Shown: positions 1-9,740 of the stretch, in pieces | Layout of the letters: each line of letters starts with the position of its first letter | Numbering within the stretch: position 1 is the stretch's first letter | Assembly (NCBI GenBank): GCA_021775965.1 | Contig: JAJFGV010000071.1 | Coordinates: forward strand, 1 to 64,000 | Length of the DNA stretch: 64,000 nt | Source: Alphaproteobacteria bacterium | GTDB taxonomy: Bacteria; Pseudomonadota; Alphaproteobacteria; Micavibrionales; Micavibrionaceae | Direction: 5' to 3' | The notes under the pieces: generated by a model | What the model was told of the DNA's origin: nothing | Database searches by the model: none | The model's input: the letters and a program-made list of their open reading frames with translations, nothing else | Program-made: the position numbers and the translations under genes

Positions 1-276
1 GACAATGACAAAAAATACAAGCGCAATGACCAGCCCCAACCCTGGAAACGTCGTGCCGCCATAAAGCGCGGCATACCAATCATCAGGCAAAATTTTGGCC
101 ACGCGGGTATCAATGAAGGTTAAAAATACCCAGGTCAGATAGATAGTGATACTGATCGGCGCCGTCACCAAAATCCCGGCCAGCAGATAGCCACGCAAGC
201 GACCACCCATACTTAGATTTGGTGCCTTGGTATTTTGGTCAACAACGGTTTCGGCGGAATTCTTCTTTTTGGTCAT
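1..276 (-). CDS. DUF502 family membrane protein, C-terminus cut off by window edge
   Basis: The reading frame opens at an ATG whose first base is 276 and runs open to the window edge, giving the first 92 residues. After a lysine-rich, polar N-terminus of about 25 residues come a GRLRGYLLAGILV segment, a first hydrophobic helix (about residues 28-52), a short periplasm-like loop with PDDWYA, and a PGLGLVIALVFFVIV stretch beginning a second helix. This arrangement, with GRLRxYLLxG and PGxGL, matches the DUF502 integral membrane family of unknown function. No function can be given. The tRNA-Lys gene lies just upstream on the same strand. Confidence 0.75.
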   Translation of the reverse strand, partial: MTKKKNSAETVVDQNTKAPNLSMGGRLRGYLLAGILVTAPISITIYLTWVFLTFIDTRVAKILPDDWYAALYGGTTFPGLGLVIALVFFVIV

Positions 277-352
277 CGCTATTCCCCTGCGGGGCTATAT
301 GCGTGACGCTCCTTCTCATAAACTCGCCAAATGGCTTGCCAACTGCGAAGGA

Positions 353-428
353 TGGTGACCGCTGAGGGATTCGAACCCTCGGCCTACTGATTAAAAGTCA
401 GTTGCTCTACCAGCTGAGCTAAGCGGTC
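353..428 (-). tRNA. tRNA-Lys (anticodon TTT)
   Basis: Read on the minus strand this folds as a complete cloverleaf: acceptor GACCGCT pairing with AGCGGTC, D arm GCTC/GAGC, anticodon stem ACTGA/TCAGT around loop CTTTTAA (anticodon TTT, lysine), T arm GAGGG TTCGAAT CCCTC. The 3' ACCA end is encoded. Total length is 76 nt including CCA. Confidence 0.97.
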
Positions 429-501
429 ATTTGTCACATAAAGCCTTACGAACGAGGCAAGATATGGCTTTGGCGACGAATCGTCAAGCTTTTCTCTCTC
501 C

Positions 502-640
502 TGTCATCCCGTTGGCGAGGCTCCTTAGCCTCGCTTAGACAAACGGGATCCATATGTCAGCCGCAAAGCGGCTGTCTTTGCTGGATCCCCGCTGTTTTAG
601 CCTGCTACGCAAAAGCTCCGCAGGCCGCGGGGATGACGGT
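502..640. repeat. multi-hairpin palindromic intergenic element, GTCATCC...GGATGAC type
   Basis: The stretch begins TGTCATCCCG (502) and closes with GCGGGGATGAC (about 627-637), so its ends are inverted. Inside are two near-perfect hairpins: CGAGGCT-CCTT-AGCCTCG and CAGCCGC-AAA-GCGGCTG, and GGGATCC/GGATCCCC arms between them. It abuts the coaD stop codon and could serve as its transcription terminator. Two other intergenic elements in this window (16632 and 61620) share the GTCATCC or GGATGAC ends but not the inner sequence. Such elements are common and usually multicopy in alphaproteobacterial genomes; copy number in this genome cannot be seen here. The rest of the 211-bp gap between the tRNA and coaD shows no gene. 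Confidence 0.65.
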
Positions 641-1146
641 CAGGAAAACTGGGATTTGAGCTTTTTTGCCACCTGCGGGGTCACGAATTCAGCCACTTCC
701 CCGCCGAGGCTGGCCACCTCCTTGACCATGCTGGCCGAGACGAACTGCCATTCATCCGAAGCCATCAAATAGACCATCTCAATAGACGGGTCGAGCTTGG
801 CATTCATGCCCGAAAGCTGGAATTCATACTCAAAATCCGATACGGCCCGCAAGCCACGGAAAATACAGGCAGCATCGGTTTCCTTGGCAAAACTGACCAG
901 CAAATTGTTAAAGGAGCGCACCTCGATCTCGCAGCCCTTCTCCGTCATGGTTTCAATATCGGCCGCCACCATCTCGCGGCGCTCCTCCAGAGAAAACATC
1001 GGATTTTTGCCGGGACTATCCGCCACAGCGACGATCAAATGATCAACCAGCCGGCTGGCCCGGCGGATCAGGTGCAAATGCCCCTTCGTCACCGGATCGA
1101 ACGTGCCGGGGTAAATGCCTATGCGGTTTTTGGAATTATTCGTCAT
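640..1146 (-). CDS. coaD: pantetheine-phosphate adenylyltransferase
   Basis: 168 residues, the normal PPAT length. It transfers AMP from ATP to 4'-phosphopantetheine, the fourth step of coenzyme A synthesis, in the cytosol. The nucleotidyltransferase signature is visible at the N-terminus ([10 protein letters not shown], residues 14-23, with the T-K-G-H form of the T/HxGH motif), and the C-terminal SASMVKEVA matches the ISSTxVKE motif. The start codon lies inside the last 11 bases of gyrA, so the two are probably translationally coupled. A hairpin-rich element follows the stop codon directly. Confidence 0.96.
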   Translation of the reverse strand: MTNNSKNRIGIYPGTFDPVTKGHLHLIRRASRLVDHLIVAVADSPGKNPMFSLEERREMVAADIETMTEKGCEIEVRSFNNLLVSFAKETDAACIFRGLRAVSDFEYEFQLSGMNAKLDPSIEMVYLMASDEWQFVSASMVKEVASLGGEVAEFVTPQVAKKLKSQFS

Positions 1147-3901
1147 CCGGCGCTTCCTCCGGCGCCTCTTCTACGACGCCATCAGAAACTTCAGCCTCTA
1201 TAGCTTCGCCCTCAATATCCGCGTCATCCTCATCGCCCTCTTCCTGGACCAGCCAGGCAACGGAGACGACCTGTTCTTTTGCATCAACCTTGAAGATCGT
1301 CACGCCTTGCGCGCTGCGGCCCGTCACACGGACATTTTCGACCGGTGTGCGGATGAGCTTGCCCTGATCGGTGACCAGCATGATCTGGTGGCTGTCAGTG
1401 ACCGGGAACGTCGCAACAACTTTGCCGCCGTTTTTCTTGGTCAGCGACATATTGGCCACGCCCTGCCCGCCACGGCCGGAGATGCGGTATTCGTATGAAG
1501 AGGTCCGCTTACCGAAACCGCCATTGGAAACGGTGAGCAACAATTGTTCTTTCTCAAGCAATTCCTGGAAGCGCTCGGGTGTCAGCTCTAAATTCGTTTC
1601 TTCATATTCCTGGCTCTCGTCCTCGCTGCCGATCACCTGGCTAGCGGCCTTCATATAGGCGGCGCGCTCGTCCGGTGTCACTTCGATATGCTTCAGCACC
1701 GACATCGAAATCACCTCATCGCCCTTGGCCAGCTTAATCCCGCGCACACCCGTCGACGTCCGTCCGGCAAAAACGCGGATCGCCTCAACCGGGAAGCGGA
1801 TCGCCTTGCCCATACGTGAGGCCAGCAAAATATCTTCATCTGCCGCACAGATTTTTACCGAGACAAGCTCTTCCTTCTCCGCCAGCTTCATCGCAATCAA
1901 ACCATTGGCTCGAATGTTTTGGAAATCCGTCAGCTTGTTCCGGCGCACAGAGCCATGCGAGGTCGCGAACATAATGTCCAGCCTCTCCCATATTGCCTCA
2001 TCCTCGGGCAGGCGCATATAAACCGAAACATTCTCCTCCGGCTCCAGCGGCAGCATATTAACCATCGCTTTGCCACGCGCTTGCGGACTGCCCAGCGGCA
2101 ATTGCCAGACTTTCAACTTGTGCACGATACCACGCGAAGTGAAGAACAGGATCGGCGTGTGGGTGCTGGCGATAAACAGATCGGCAACAAAATCATCATC
2201 CTTGGTGCTCATGCCGGCGCGGCCTTTGCCACCACGGCGCTGCGCCCGGTAGGTATCAAGCGGCACGCGCTTCACATAGCCGCCATGAGTGATGGTTACA
2301 ACCATATCCTCACGCTGGATCAGGTCTTCGATGTCATGTTCAAACTCCGCATCAACCAATTCGCTCCGGCGTGGCGTGCTAAATTTCTCTTTGACCTCGA
2401 TTAATTCAGCGCGCAAAACTTCCAGCAATTTTTCACGGCTGGACAGGATCGCCAGAAATTCAGCAATTTTCTCGGTAATCTCACGCAATTCTTTACCAAT
2501 CTTTTCACGCTCAAGTCCGGTCAAACGATGCAAGCGCAAATCAAGGATTGCCTTCGCTTGCGCCTCGGACATTTTATAACCGCCCTTGGCGTCAACCGCA
2601 TGCTCGGGATCATCAACCAGCTCGATCAGCGGCGCCACCTCTGCCGCAGGCCAGGCTTTGGACAGCAGGCCTTCACGCGCTTCCGCCGGGTCTTTCGCCT
2701 TACGGATCAGCGCAATAATTTCATCAATATTGACAACGGCAACGGTCAGACCGACCAAAATATGCGCCCGCTCGCGTGCCTTGCCGAGCTCAAAGATAGT
2801 CCGGCGGGTGATAACTTCCTCGCGGAATTTTACAAACGCCGTGATCATGTCCTTGAGCAGCATCATCTGCGGCTTGCCATGGTTGAGCGCCACCATGTTG
2901 CAGGCAAAATTACTTTGTAGCGCCGTGTGCTTGAACAACTGGTTCAGCACCACATCTGTATTGGCATTCACTTTCAACTCAATTACAACGCGCACGCCAT
3001 CGCGATCCGATTCATCACGAACCTCGTGAATGTCTTCGACGATTTTCTCGCGCCCAACCTCGCCCAAACGCTCCAGCAACTTGCCCTTATTCACCTGATA
3101 GGGAACCTCATGGACGACAATCACCTCGCGTTTGCCACTTTCCTCAATCGATGTCTTGGCGCGCATCACCACCGAGCCATTGCCGGTGTGATAGGCGCTG
3201 CGAATACCCATGACGCCCAAAATCTGCGCACCGGTCGGAAAATCCGGTCCCGGTATAATCTCGTTCAGTTCATCGGTTGTAATATCGGGGTTATCGATGC
3301 TGGCCAGACAACCATCAACCACCTCACCCAGATTATGCGGCGGAATATTGGTCGCCATACCAACGGCAATACCGCCAGCCCCATTCACCAGCAAATTGGG
3401 AATACGTGACGGCAGCACATCCGGCTCAATCATTGATTCATCATAGTTGGGATGGAAATCGACAGTATCCTTGTCGATGTCTTCCAGAATTGCTTCGGCC
3501 GCTTTATCAAGACGCGCTTCGGTATAACGCATCGCCGCAGCAGAATCTCCATCCATAGAACCAAAGTTCCCCTGCCCGTCAATCAACGGCAGACGAAGGC
3601 TCCAGGGCTGCGCCATCCGCACCAGAGAGTCATAAATCGCCTGGTCGCCATGCGGGTGATATTTACCCATGACATCCCCGACGATTCGGGCAGATTTCTT
3701 ATAGGCCTTATCGGACGTATATCCGCCCTCGCGCATCGCGTACAGAATACGGCGATGAACAGGCTTTAAACCATCACGCACATCAGGCAAAGCCCGGCTC
3801 ACAATCACGCTCATCGCGTAATCGAGATAGGACTGCTTCATCTCCTCTTCGAGGGCGATGGTGGGGATATTATCGTCTTCTATTACGGTTGAATCGCTCA
3901 T
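1136..3901 (-). CDS. gyrA: DNA gyrase subunit A
   Basis: 921 residues. It is the DNA-breaking and rejoining subunit of gyrase (A2B2 with GyrB), which introduces negative supercoils. The breakage-reunion domain holds the catalytic tyrosine in AAAMRYTE (Tyr126). The C-terminal beta-pinwheel carries the GyrA box QRRGGKG, which separates it from ParC. The extreme tail is very acidic (many D/E), as in other GyrA proteins. In the quinolone-binding helix, the position of E. coli Ser83 is glutamine (Gln87 here, in [10 protein letters not shown]), while the equivalent of Asp87 is kept (Asp91). It lies between an exported DUF2059 protein and coaD on the same strand; coaD overlaps its 3' end. Confidence 0.98.
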   Translation of the reverse strand: MSDSTVIEDDNIPTIALEEEMKQSYLDYAMSVIVSRALPDVRDGLKPVHRRILYAMREGGYTSDKAYKKSARIVGDVMGKYHPHGDQAIYDSLVRMAQPWSLRLPLIDGQGNFGSMDGDSAAAMRYTEARLDKAAEAILEDIDKDTVDFHPNYDESMIEPDVLPSRIPNLLVNGAGGIAVGMATNIPPHNLGEVVDGCLASIDNPDITTDELNEIIPGPDFPTGAQILGVMGIRSAYHTGNGSVVMRAKTSIEESGKREVIVVHEVPYQVNKGKLLERLGEVGREKIVEDIHEVRDESDRDGVRVVIELKVNANTDVVLNQLFKHTALQSNFACNMVALNHGKPQMMLLKDMITAFVKFREEVITRRTIFELGKARERAHILVGLTVAVVNIDEIIALIRKAKDPAEAREGLLSKAWPAAEVAPLIELVDDPEHAVDAKGGYKMSEAQAKAILDLRLHRLTGLEREKIGKELREITEKIAEFLAILSSREKLLEVLRAELIEVKEKFSTPRRSELVDAEFEHDIEDLIQREDMVVTITHGGYVKRVPLDTYRAQRRGGKGRAGMSTKDDDFVADLFIASTHTPILFFTSRGIVHKLKVWQLPLGSPQARGKAMVNMLPLEPEENVSVYMRLPEDEAIWERLDIMFATSHGSVRRNKLTDFQNIRANGLIAMKLAEKEELVSVKICAADEDILLASRMGKAIRFPVEAIRVFAGRTSTGVRGIKLAKGDEVISMSVLKHIEVTPDERAAYMKAASQVIGSEDESQEYEETNLELTPERFQELLEKEQLLLTVSNGGFGKRTSSYEYRISGRGGQGVANMSLTKKNGGKVVATFPVTDSHQIMLVTDQGKLIRTPVENVRVTGRSAQGVTIFKVDAKEQVVSVAWLVQEEGDEDDADIEGEAIEAEVSDGVVEEAPEEAPDDE

Positions 3902-3985
3902 AGTGCCTACTGCTTATTATGGATGGGCTTTTCTAGCAGGAATTGGGGGGGTATACAAGCAAACTATGGGAGTTTTACGGGGTTT

Positions 3986-4480
3986 TTAAGGCCCGGAACC
4001 ACCCGTCTTAACCCGCATCATCGCCTTATCCAGCATACGGACAATTTCGGGGTAAACCTTCTTGCCCCATTCATTATGCTTGTCGCGGGCTGAAATGGCT
4101 TCGGGCTTGGAATAATACGCAACCATCGCCGCAAGCTCGGCTTCGGTAAAGGTTTCCGCATAGGCATCAACAGAAATTTTCTCCAGCGCCTGATAATTCA
4201 GAATATTGCGCAAACCGGCCCGATAAACCTCGCGCTCATTTTGCGGCAGAGTGGCCACATATTTCTCGATAGCGCTATCAACCTGCTTGCGCGCCGGGTT
4301 CAGAGCCTGCATCTTTTCCGCCAAATCGAGACGACGATCAAAAGCATCTTCAGCCGGAGCACTTTCAGCGGCAACAGGCGCGCCGGGAGCAGCTTCGCCT
4401 TCCGGTGTCTGCGCGGCCACAGACCCGCCCATCACAAAAACGGCCAATAACACCAGAAAAGATGTCTTAATCAAATTCAT
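3986..4480 (-). CDS. exported DUF2059 domain protein
   Basis: 164 residues. An N-terminal signal peptide (KTSFLVLLAVFVMGGSVAAQ, cleavage likely after AAA-Q region near residue 24) is followed by an Ala/Pro/Glu-rich linker and a helical domain of about 110 residues. The C-terminal motif with YAETFTEAELAAMVAYY and KPEA is the hallmark of DUF2059 proteins, whose role is unknown. A clear AGGAG ribosome site precedes the ATG. It sits 20 bp downstream of ssb on the same strand and may be cotranscribed with ssb and gyrA. Confidence 0.8.
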   Translation of the reverse strand: MNLIKTSFLVLLAVFVMGGSVAAQTPEGEAAPGAPVAAESAPAEDAFDRRLDLAEKMQALNPARKQVDSAIEKYVATLPQNEREVYRAGLRNILNYQALEKISVDAYAETFTEAELAAMVAYYSKPEAISARDKHNEWGKKVYPEIVRMLDKAMMRVKTGGSGP

Positions 4481-4500
4481 TGAGCTCTCCTAAAAATAAC

Positions 4501-4986
4501 CTAGAACGGAATTTCGTCTTCCATCTCATCGACGGGGGCCGAAGGCGCACCACCGGCAGAAGCCGCCTGTTGCTGTGGGGCACCAGATTCATAACCACCG
4601 GCACTATTGTCCTGGAAAGATGACCCACCGCCGCCTTTTGAATCCAGCATCGTCAGCGTGCCGCCGAAATTGCGCAGCACCACTTCCGTGGAATAACGAT
4701 CCTGTCCTTCTTTATCCTGCCATTTGCGGGTTTCAAGCTGACCTTCAAGATAAACCTTTGAGCCTTTGCGCAAATAGCTTTCGGTAATCTTTACAAGACC
4801 CTGGTTGAAGATGGCCACCCGGTGCCATTCGGTCTTTTCCTTACGCTCACCACTAGCCTTGTCTTTCCAGTTCTCTGATGTCGCCACCGAAAAGCTGGCG
4901 ACGCGATCGCCCGATTGCATGCTCCGCACTTCCGGGTCCTGACCCAGATTGCCGACCAAAATAACTTTGTTGACGCTGCCTGCCAT
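4501..4986 (-). CDS. ssb: single-stranded DNA-binding protein
   Basis: 161 residues. The N-terminal OB fold (about residues 5-110) begins [17 protein letters not shown] and contains the conserved [23 protein letters not shown] and [17 protein letters not shown] segments. A Gly/Gln/Ala-rich linker leads to an acidic tip ending MEDEIPF, the peptide through which SSB recruits replication and repair enzymes. It binds ssDNA as a tetramer. An AGGAG site lies just before the ATG. A possible promoter, TTGAAT-16-TATACT, lies roughly 35-75 bp upstream on the minus strand. I found no good LexA box in that region. Confidence 0.97.
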   Translation of the reverse strand: MAGSVNKVILVGNLGQDPEVRSMQSGDRVASFSVATSENWKDKASGERKEKTEWHRVAIFNQGLVKITESYLRKGSKVYLEGQLETRKWQDKEGQDRYSTEVVLRNFGGTLTMLDSKGGGGSSFQDNSAGGYESGAPQQQAASAGGAPSAPVDEMEDEIPF

Positions 4987-5090
4987 ATTTACGCTCCTGC
5001 TTATCTATATAATAGGGAATCCGAGTATAGACAGAACAAACCGGGATTCAAAAGGGTTTATTGGAGAAAATTAAGAGCGCGGTGGGTATT

Positions 5091-5318
5091 TTAAGGAGTT
5101 AAATCAAATTCATTATTTATAGTTGAAGTGACCCGATCTTCAGAGCTTGTGGTAACCAGCCCCAATTTTTCTTTTAACCCCATTCTGTCTACAACTTCTA
5201 CCGCACCCCAAGCTAATGCAACCCCTAATACAGCAGCTCCCATTCTTATGCCTATTTTCCCGCGGTCTTCCCAGATTTCTTTTAAGCCGGGACCCGTATA
5301 ATGTTCATGTTCATTCAT
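5091..5318 (-). CDS. small single-pass membrane protein, unknown
   Basis: 75 residues; I do not recognise the family. The N-terminus is histidine/glutamate rich (MNEHEHYTGP), then a basic-amphipathic stretch (EIWEDRGKIGIRM) leads into one hydrophobic segment (about residues 27-45), followed by a polar C-terminal third. The layout suggests an inner-membrane anchored small protein with N-in topology. It stands alone, divergent from uvrA, with ssb about 100 bp downstream. Its reality rests on the clean ORF and the membrane segment rather than on homology. Confidence 0.55.
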   Translation of the reverse strand: MNEHEHYTGPGLKEIWEDRGKIGIRMGAAVLGVALAWGAVEVVDRMGLKEKLGLVTTSSEDRVTSTINNEFDLTP

Positions 5319-5402
5319 TTCACTCGTAACCTCACTTAACAGTAACTAACAACATACATATCTTTCTGCCACCCTTATGTCAAAGAAAAATAAAATTTGT
5401 CA

Positions 5403-5417
5403 GAACGGCGGTCCAAC
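5403..5417 (+). promoter_or_regulatory. possible imperfect LexA (SOS) box upstream of uvrA
   Basis: The sequence GAAC-GGCGGTC-CAAC lies 15-29 bp before the uvrA start codon. Alphaproteobacterial LexA recognises GAAC-N7-GAAC (or GTTC-N7-GTTC); this site has the right spacing with one mismatch in the second half-site. uvrA is a classical SOS gene, which raises the prior, but a one-mismatch match of this short motif can occur by chance. Confidence 0.35.
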
Positions 5418-5431
5418 CCATATAACTCCCT

Positions 5432-8302
5432 ATGCTTAAGACATTATCAGTGCGCGGGGCGCGGGAACATAACCTAAAAGACATTAATGTCGATATGCCA
5501 CGGGACAGCCTTGTGGTCATCACCGGCCTGTCCGGCTCAGGCAAATCCAGCCTCGCTTTTGACACGATTTACGCCGAAGGCCAGCGCCGCTACGTGGAAT
5601 CCCTAAGCGCCTATGCGCGGCAATTCCTCGAGATGATGCAAAAGCCGGATGTGGATTCCATCGAAGGCCTCTCCCCCGCCATTTCGATCGAGCAAAAAAC
5701 CACCAGCCGCAATCCCCGCTCCACCGTCGGCACAGTGACGGAAATTTACGATTATATGCGTCTGCTCTGGGCGCGGGTCGGTGTGCCCTATTCTCCGGCC
5801 ACCGGCAAACCGATCACCAGCCAGAACGCCACCGAGATTGTTGACCGGATTTTGGCGATGGGCAAAGACACAAAACTTTATCTGCTCGCCCCCATAGTGC
5901 GTGGCCGCAAAGGCGAGTACCGCAAAGAATTTAAAGAACTTCAGGCCAAAGGATTCCAGCGCGTCAAAGTCGACGGCGAACTCTACGAAATTGAAGACGT
6001 TCCGGCACTAAACAAAAAACTCAAACACGATATCGAAGTTGTCGTTGACCGCCTTGTCATTCGCGATGATTTGGGCAACCGCCTCGCCGACTCTGTCGAA
6101 ACGGCACTAAGATTATCTGACGGCCTCATCATCGCCGAGAATGCCGATAGCGGTGAACAAACATTATTCTCGGAACGCTTCGCCTGTCCTGTTTCCGGCT
6201 TTACCATTCCAGAAATTGAACCGCGTTTGTTTTCGTTTAACTCTCCGCATGGCGCTTGTCCGGTGTGCGACGGGCTCGGCAAACGCCTGTATTTCGATGA
6301 AGACATGGTCATCCCCGACCCCAGAAAATCCATTGCTGACGGAGCGGTTGAGCCATGGTCGAAACATTTCGCGCCGTTTTATATGCAAGCGATGGAAGCC
6401 GTCGCCAAACATTACAAATTCAGCACAAAAAAACCATGGAACGAACTAAAAAAAGAACACCAAGACATCATGCTGTATGGCTCCGGCGATGTTATCATCG
6501 CAACAACCTACCAAAGCAAAAATGACAGTGTCTGGAAAAGCAACAAACCATTCGAGGGCGTAATTAATAATCTAGAGCGCCGCCTGATTGAAACCGATAG
6601 CAATTCCCGCCGCGAGGAACTCTCAAAATATCAAGACAGTGCGCATTGCGAAACCTGCGAAGGCGCACGCCTAAAACCTGAAGCACTCGCCGTTAAAATT
6701 GACAAGCTGCATATCAGTGAAGTCGCAGCGATGGATATCACCAACGCTTATAACTGGTTTAACGCCCTACCAAAGAAACTTAAGAAACAGCAACTCGAAA
6801 TCGCCAAGCCGATTTTAAAAGAGATCAACGAGCGCTTAACATTTCTGGTAAATGTCGGGCTAGATTACCTCAATTTGTCCCGCTCTTCCGGCACGCTGTC
6901 CGGCGGTGAAAGCCAGCGTATCCGCCTCGCTTCGCAAATTGGCTCCGGCCTTACCGGTGTTCTCTATGTTCTAGATGAACCCTCCATCGGCCTGCACCAG
7001 CGCGACAACAACCGCCTGCTCGAAACATTAAAACGCCTGCGCGATCTCGGCAACACCGTCCTCGTGGTCGAACATGACGAAGACGCCATCCGAAACGCCG
7101 ACCATGTCATCGACATGGGCCCCGGCGCTGGAATCCATGGTGGAAAAATTGTTGCAGAAGGAAAACTAAAAGACATCCTCAAATCCAAAAACAGCCTGAC
7201 TGCCGATTACCTGACTGGCAGAAAAGAAATACCGGTGCCATCAAAACGCCGCCCCGGGAAAAAAGGTCAGTTCATCGAAGTGATCGGCGCAACAGGAAAC
7301 AATCTCCAAAATGTAAGTGCAAAGATTCCTCTGGGAACCTTTACCTGCGTCACTGGCGTATCCGGCTCCGGAAAATCAACCTTCACCATCGACACACTAT
7401 ATCGCGCTGCTTCAAAAACGCTGATGAAATCACGCCAGACACCGCTGCCGCACAAAGACATCAAAGGCCTCGAATTCGCCGACAAAGTCATCGATATCGA
7501 CCAGTCGCCAATCGGCCGTACGCCGCGCTCCAACCCGGCCACCTATACTGGCGCGTTCTCGCCCATCCGCGAATGGTTCGCCGGCCTACCCGAAGCCAAA
7601 GCCCGCGGCTATAAACCGGGACGCTTTTCTTTCAACGTCAAAGGCGGACGCTGCGAAGCCTGCTCCGGCGATGGTGTCATCAAAATCGAAATGCATTTCC
7701 TGCCCGATGTTTATGTTGAGTGCGACACCTGTAACGGCGCGCGTTACAACCGCGAAACGCTAGAGGTAAAATACAAAGACAAATCTATCGCCGACATTCT
7801 TTCTATGACCGTCGAAGAAGCCGCAGACTTTTTCAAAGCCGTACCGAGCATCCGCGACAAAATGGAAACATTAAAATCCGTTGGCCTCGGATATGTCCAC
7901 GTTGGGCAACAGGCGACAACATTATCCGGCGGCGAAGCGCAACGCGTGAAACTCTCGAAGGAACTTTCCAAACGCTCCACCGGCAAAACGCTCTACATTT
8001 TGGACGAACCAACCACCGGTTTGCATTTCGATGACGTGCGCAAATTACTCGAGGTTCTTCATACCCTCGTCGATCAGGGAAACACCGTGGTGGTGATCGA
8101 GCACAATCTAGATGTCATCAAAACCGCCGATCACATCATCGATATCGGCCCCGAAGGCGGGCACAAAGGCGGTGAAATTGTCGCATCCGGCACCCCGGAA
8201 GCGGTGTGTAAGAGCAAGAAAAGTTATACGGGGCAATTCCTTGCCCCACTTTTATCCCCAAAAAATCCAGCGAAATCAGGCACTAAGTCCCAAGCCGCAT
8301 AA
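5432..8302 (+). CDS. uvrA: excinuclease ABC subunit A
   Basis: 956 residues, full length. UvrA is the damage-sensing ATPase dimer of nucleotide excision repair and loads UvrB on lesions. Two ABC-type ATPase modules are visible: Walker [10 protein letters not shown] (residues 32-40) and [10 protein letters not shown] in the second half, with the ABC signatures [12 protein letters not shown] and [12 protein letters not shown] and Walker B regions [14 protein letters not shown] and [14 protein letters not shown]. Zinc-finger cysteine pairs occur in CPVCDG, CETCEG, CEACSG and CDTCNG. It is monocistronic by context; a candidate LexA half-site pair lies directly upstream. Confidence 0.98.
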   Translation: MLKTLSVRGAREHNLKDINVDMPRDSLVVITGLSGSGKSSLAFDTIYAEGQRRYVESLSAYARQFLEMMQKPDVDSIEGLSPAISIEQKTTSRNPRSTVGTVTEIYDYMRLLWARVGVPYSPATGKPITSQNATEIVDRILAMGKDTKLYLLAPIVRGRKGEYRKEFKELQAKGFQRVKVDGELYEIEDVPALNKKLKHDIEVVVDRLVIRDDLGNRLADSVETALRLSDGLIIAENADSGEQTLFSERFACPVSGFTIPEIEPRLFSFNSPHGACPVCDGLGKRLYFDEDMVIPDPRKSIADGAVEPWSKHFAPFYMQAMEAVAKHYKFSTKKPWNELKKEHQDIMLYGSGDVIIATTYQSKNDSVWKSNKPFEGVINNLERRLIETDSNSRREELSKYQDSAHCETCEGARLKPEALAVKIDKLHISEVAAMDITNAYNWFNALPKKLKKQQLEIAKPILKEINERLTFLVNVGLDYLNLSRSSGTLSGGESQRIRLASQIGSGLTGVLYVLDEPSIGLHQRDNNRLLETLKRLRDLGNTVLVVEHDEDAIRNADHVIDMGPGAGIHGGKIVAEGKLKDILKSKNSLTADYLTGRKEIPVPSKRRPGKKGQFIEVIGATGNNLQNVSAKIPLGTFTCVTGVSGSGKSTFTIDTLYRAASKTLMKSRQTPLPHKDIKGLEFADKVIDIDQSPIGRTPRSNPATYTGAFSPIREWFAGLPEAKARGYKPGRFSFNVKGGRCEACSGDGVIKIEMHFLPDVYVECDTCNGARYNRETLEVKYKDKSIADILSMTVEEAADFFKAVPSIRDKMETLKSVGLGYVHVGQQATTLSGGEAQRVKLSKELSKRSTGKTLYILDEPTTGLHFDDVRKLLEVLHTLVDQGNTVVVIEHNLDVIKTADHIIDIGPEGGHKGGEIVASGTPEAVCKSKKSYTGQFLAPLLSPKNPAKSGTKSQAA

Positions 8303-8383
8303 AATACTTGCACAAATCATCATCGTTATGTTAAATTTCTCTCGTTTTTAGGAATTTGAACTTTTATGTAATGGAGAACAGAG

Positions 8384-9193
8384 ATGTCAGAAGAAACTGA
8401 GACTAAGGCCAAAGCTACCATCGGCGAAGTGATGGAGGGCGCCAAAAACGACGTGGAGAATCAGGTTGTTGAGAAACTGAAGCAAACAACCAAAGAGATC
8501 GTGAATCCCCCATGGTACAAAACGGCATTGCCATACACTGCTTTAGGATTACTTTTAGGATGGGGCGGAACATCTTTGGGCACCGTAGGCGTCGGTGATC
8601 ACAATAAAATTGTCAACGACCTCCAACAGAAATATACAAAAGACATTGGCGACCTTACAGCAAAAAACACAGCAGCCATGACTGCTCTCAACACAAAACA
8701 TGCGACAAATCTTAGTAACCTCAGACAACAATACACAAACACAATTAAAGTGGCACAAATAGTACCCTATGACGCCAACCGGGATGTTGTTGTTAACGAC
8801 CAAACGGATCAGATCAGCTTCCCTGCAGACCTTCTTTTAAATACGAATAGTCCGGGCGCTGAGAAAGAACTAAAACACGGTGGCGAAGTTGCCGCCTCTG
8901 GTGCGGGGCCACAGGTAGGGTGGGCAACAAATAAAAATAACATCAACGGTCGTCAAGTTATCGTACCAGATGCCACAAGCATGTTGATAGATCCTCAGAT
9001 AATCACTGCTACTGCCAAACTGCGTGATAAAATCAGAACAGACCCCGATTATCAGGATCAAGCTGGCAAGCCGCGCATTAATTATGTGGTCAAATTCAAA
9101 CAATATGCGCAAGGCGCAGAGGTTCAGCTATGGAAGGATGTCGGTGCTAAAAATCTGGGCACTATGACCTTTCTTGGTGTGCAGCCAATTTAG
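8384..9193 (+). CDS. unknown membrane-anchored coiled-coil protein
   Basis: 269 residues; no family recognised. The N-terminal 45 residues are charged and helical, then a hydrophobic segment (about residues 48-70, rich in Gly and Leu) is followed by a coiled-coil-like region from about 75 to 125 (KIVNDLQQKYTKDIGDL and LNTKHATNLSNLRQQYTNTI). The remaining 140 residues look globular and probably periplasmic, with no cysteine. A GGAG ribosome site precedes the ATG. The base composition is more A+T rich than the neighbouring uvrA, and the next gene downstream is also an unknown small membrane protein, so the pair may be a lineage-specific unit. Confidence 0.7.
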   Translation: MSEETETKAKATIGEVMEGAKNDVENQVVEKLKQTTKEIVNPPWYKTALPYTALGLLLGWGGTSLGTVGVGDHNKIVNDLQQKYTKDIGDLTAKNTAAMTALNTKHATNLSNLRQQYTNTIKVAQIVPYDANRDVVVNDQTDQISFPADLLLNTNSPGAEKELKHGGEVAASGAGPQVGWATNKNNINGRQVIVPDATSMLIDPQIITATAKLRDKIRTDPDYQDQAGKPRINYVVKFKQYAQGAEVQLWKDVGAKNLGTMTFLGVQPI

Positions 9194-9226
9194 AAGGATA
9201 TACGTAATAAACACTTGCATTAAATA

Positions 9227-9241
9227 TTAACAATGTGTTAA
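9227..9241. promoter_or_regulatory. CtrA-type box TTAA-N7-TTAA
   Basis: TTAA-CAATGTG-TTAA, an exact match to the full CtrA consensus, 60 bp before the start of the 125-residue membrane protein gene. It overlaps the -10 region of a plausible promoter (TTGCAT at 9215-9220; TAATAT at 9239-9244, spacer 18). A site over the -10 would be expected to repress rather than activate. About one exact match is expected by chance in a window this size, so its position before a gene is the main support. Confidence 0.45.
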
Positions 9242-9301
9242 TATGTGAAACATCAACAAATATTGAACACGCTTAACTTTAAGCACTTATGGAGAAAAAC
9301 T

Positions 9302-9679
9302 ATGGCAGGCGTAGAAGAAACAGCAGCAAAAGTATCAAGTCTAGCAGGCAGATTTGCCAAATTTGCAGGAAAAGCCGCCTTATATGTAGGCCTACCCCTG
9401 ACCGCCATAGCACTGGCTGTAGGATTGTCTGCAGGCACCGCAGGGGCTGCAGGCCCAGCCTTGCCATCTATTTTTAAGGGGTATAGCCTCATGGGCAACG
9501 GAGCCGTTGATCTTACGCAAGAAGCTATTAATATGTTACCTGGCAAGGCAGCGGCGGGGAATGCTGCCAGCTGCGCGGTACCTGGAGTAGAGCAAGCAGC
9601 AGCAGAAGCAGGCGGCGCACCACTGGGCGGAAACATTGACGGAGGTGTTATGAACTCTGGCCCTACCTACGATCCATAA
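9302..9679 (+). CDS. small membrane protein, unknown
   Basis: 125 residues, counted from the ATG at 9302, which has GGAGA eight to nine bases upstream; an in-frame ATG at 9245 lacks such a site. After a polar, amphipathic N-terminus of 25 residues comes one hydrophobic segment (about residues 27-50, Ala/Gly/Leu-rich), then an Ala/Gly-rich, probably extracytoplasmic tail with a single cysteine and a flexible C-terminus. No family recognised. A CtrA-type box and weak promoter lie upstream, and a strong terminator closes the unit, so it can be expressed separately from the gene before it. Confidence 0.6.
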   Translation: MAGVEETAAKVSSLAGRFAKFAGKAALYVGLPLTAIALAVGLSAGTAGAAGPALPSIFKGYSLMGNGAVDLTQEAINMLPGKAAAGNAASCAVPGVEQAAAEAGGAPLGGNIDGGVMNSGPTYDP

Positions 9680-9703
9680 ACAATTGATATCTTAAACACG
9701 ACC

Positions 9704-9730
9704 AAAGGCCGGCAACATCCCGGCCTTTTA
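9704..9730. terminator. intrinsic terminator, usable on both strands
   Basis: Nine-bp perfect stem AAAGGCCGG (9704-9712) and CCGGCCTTT (9719-9727) with a six-base loop, followed by a T-rich run on the plus strand and preceded by A's that become a U tract on the minus strand. It separates the plus-strand small membrane protein from the convergent minus-strand gene at 9741. Confidence 0.85.
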
Positions 9731-9740
9731 TTTTGCCCTC

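Noticed and set aside
554-772. 72-residue plus-strand ORF
   Set aside because: It runs through the palindromic element and into the antisense of coaD; no ribosome site and composition follows the repeat.
1919-2404. 161-residue plus-strand ORF antisense to gyrA
   Set aside because: One of many frames opened by codon bias opposite a strongly expressed gene; no ribosome site or family.
4987-5090. Possible LexA box upstream of ssb
   Set aside because: Only one half-site (GTTC) is intact; the other position has at least two mismatches.
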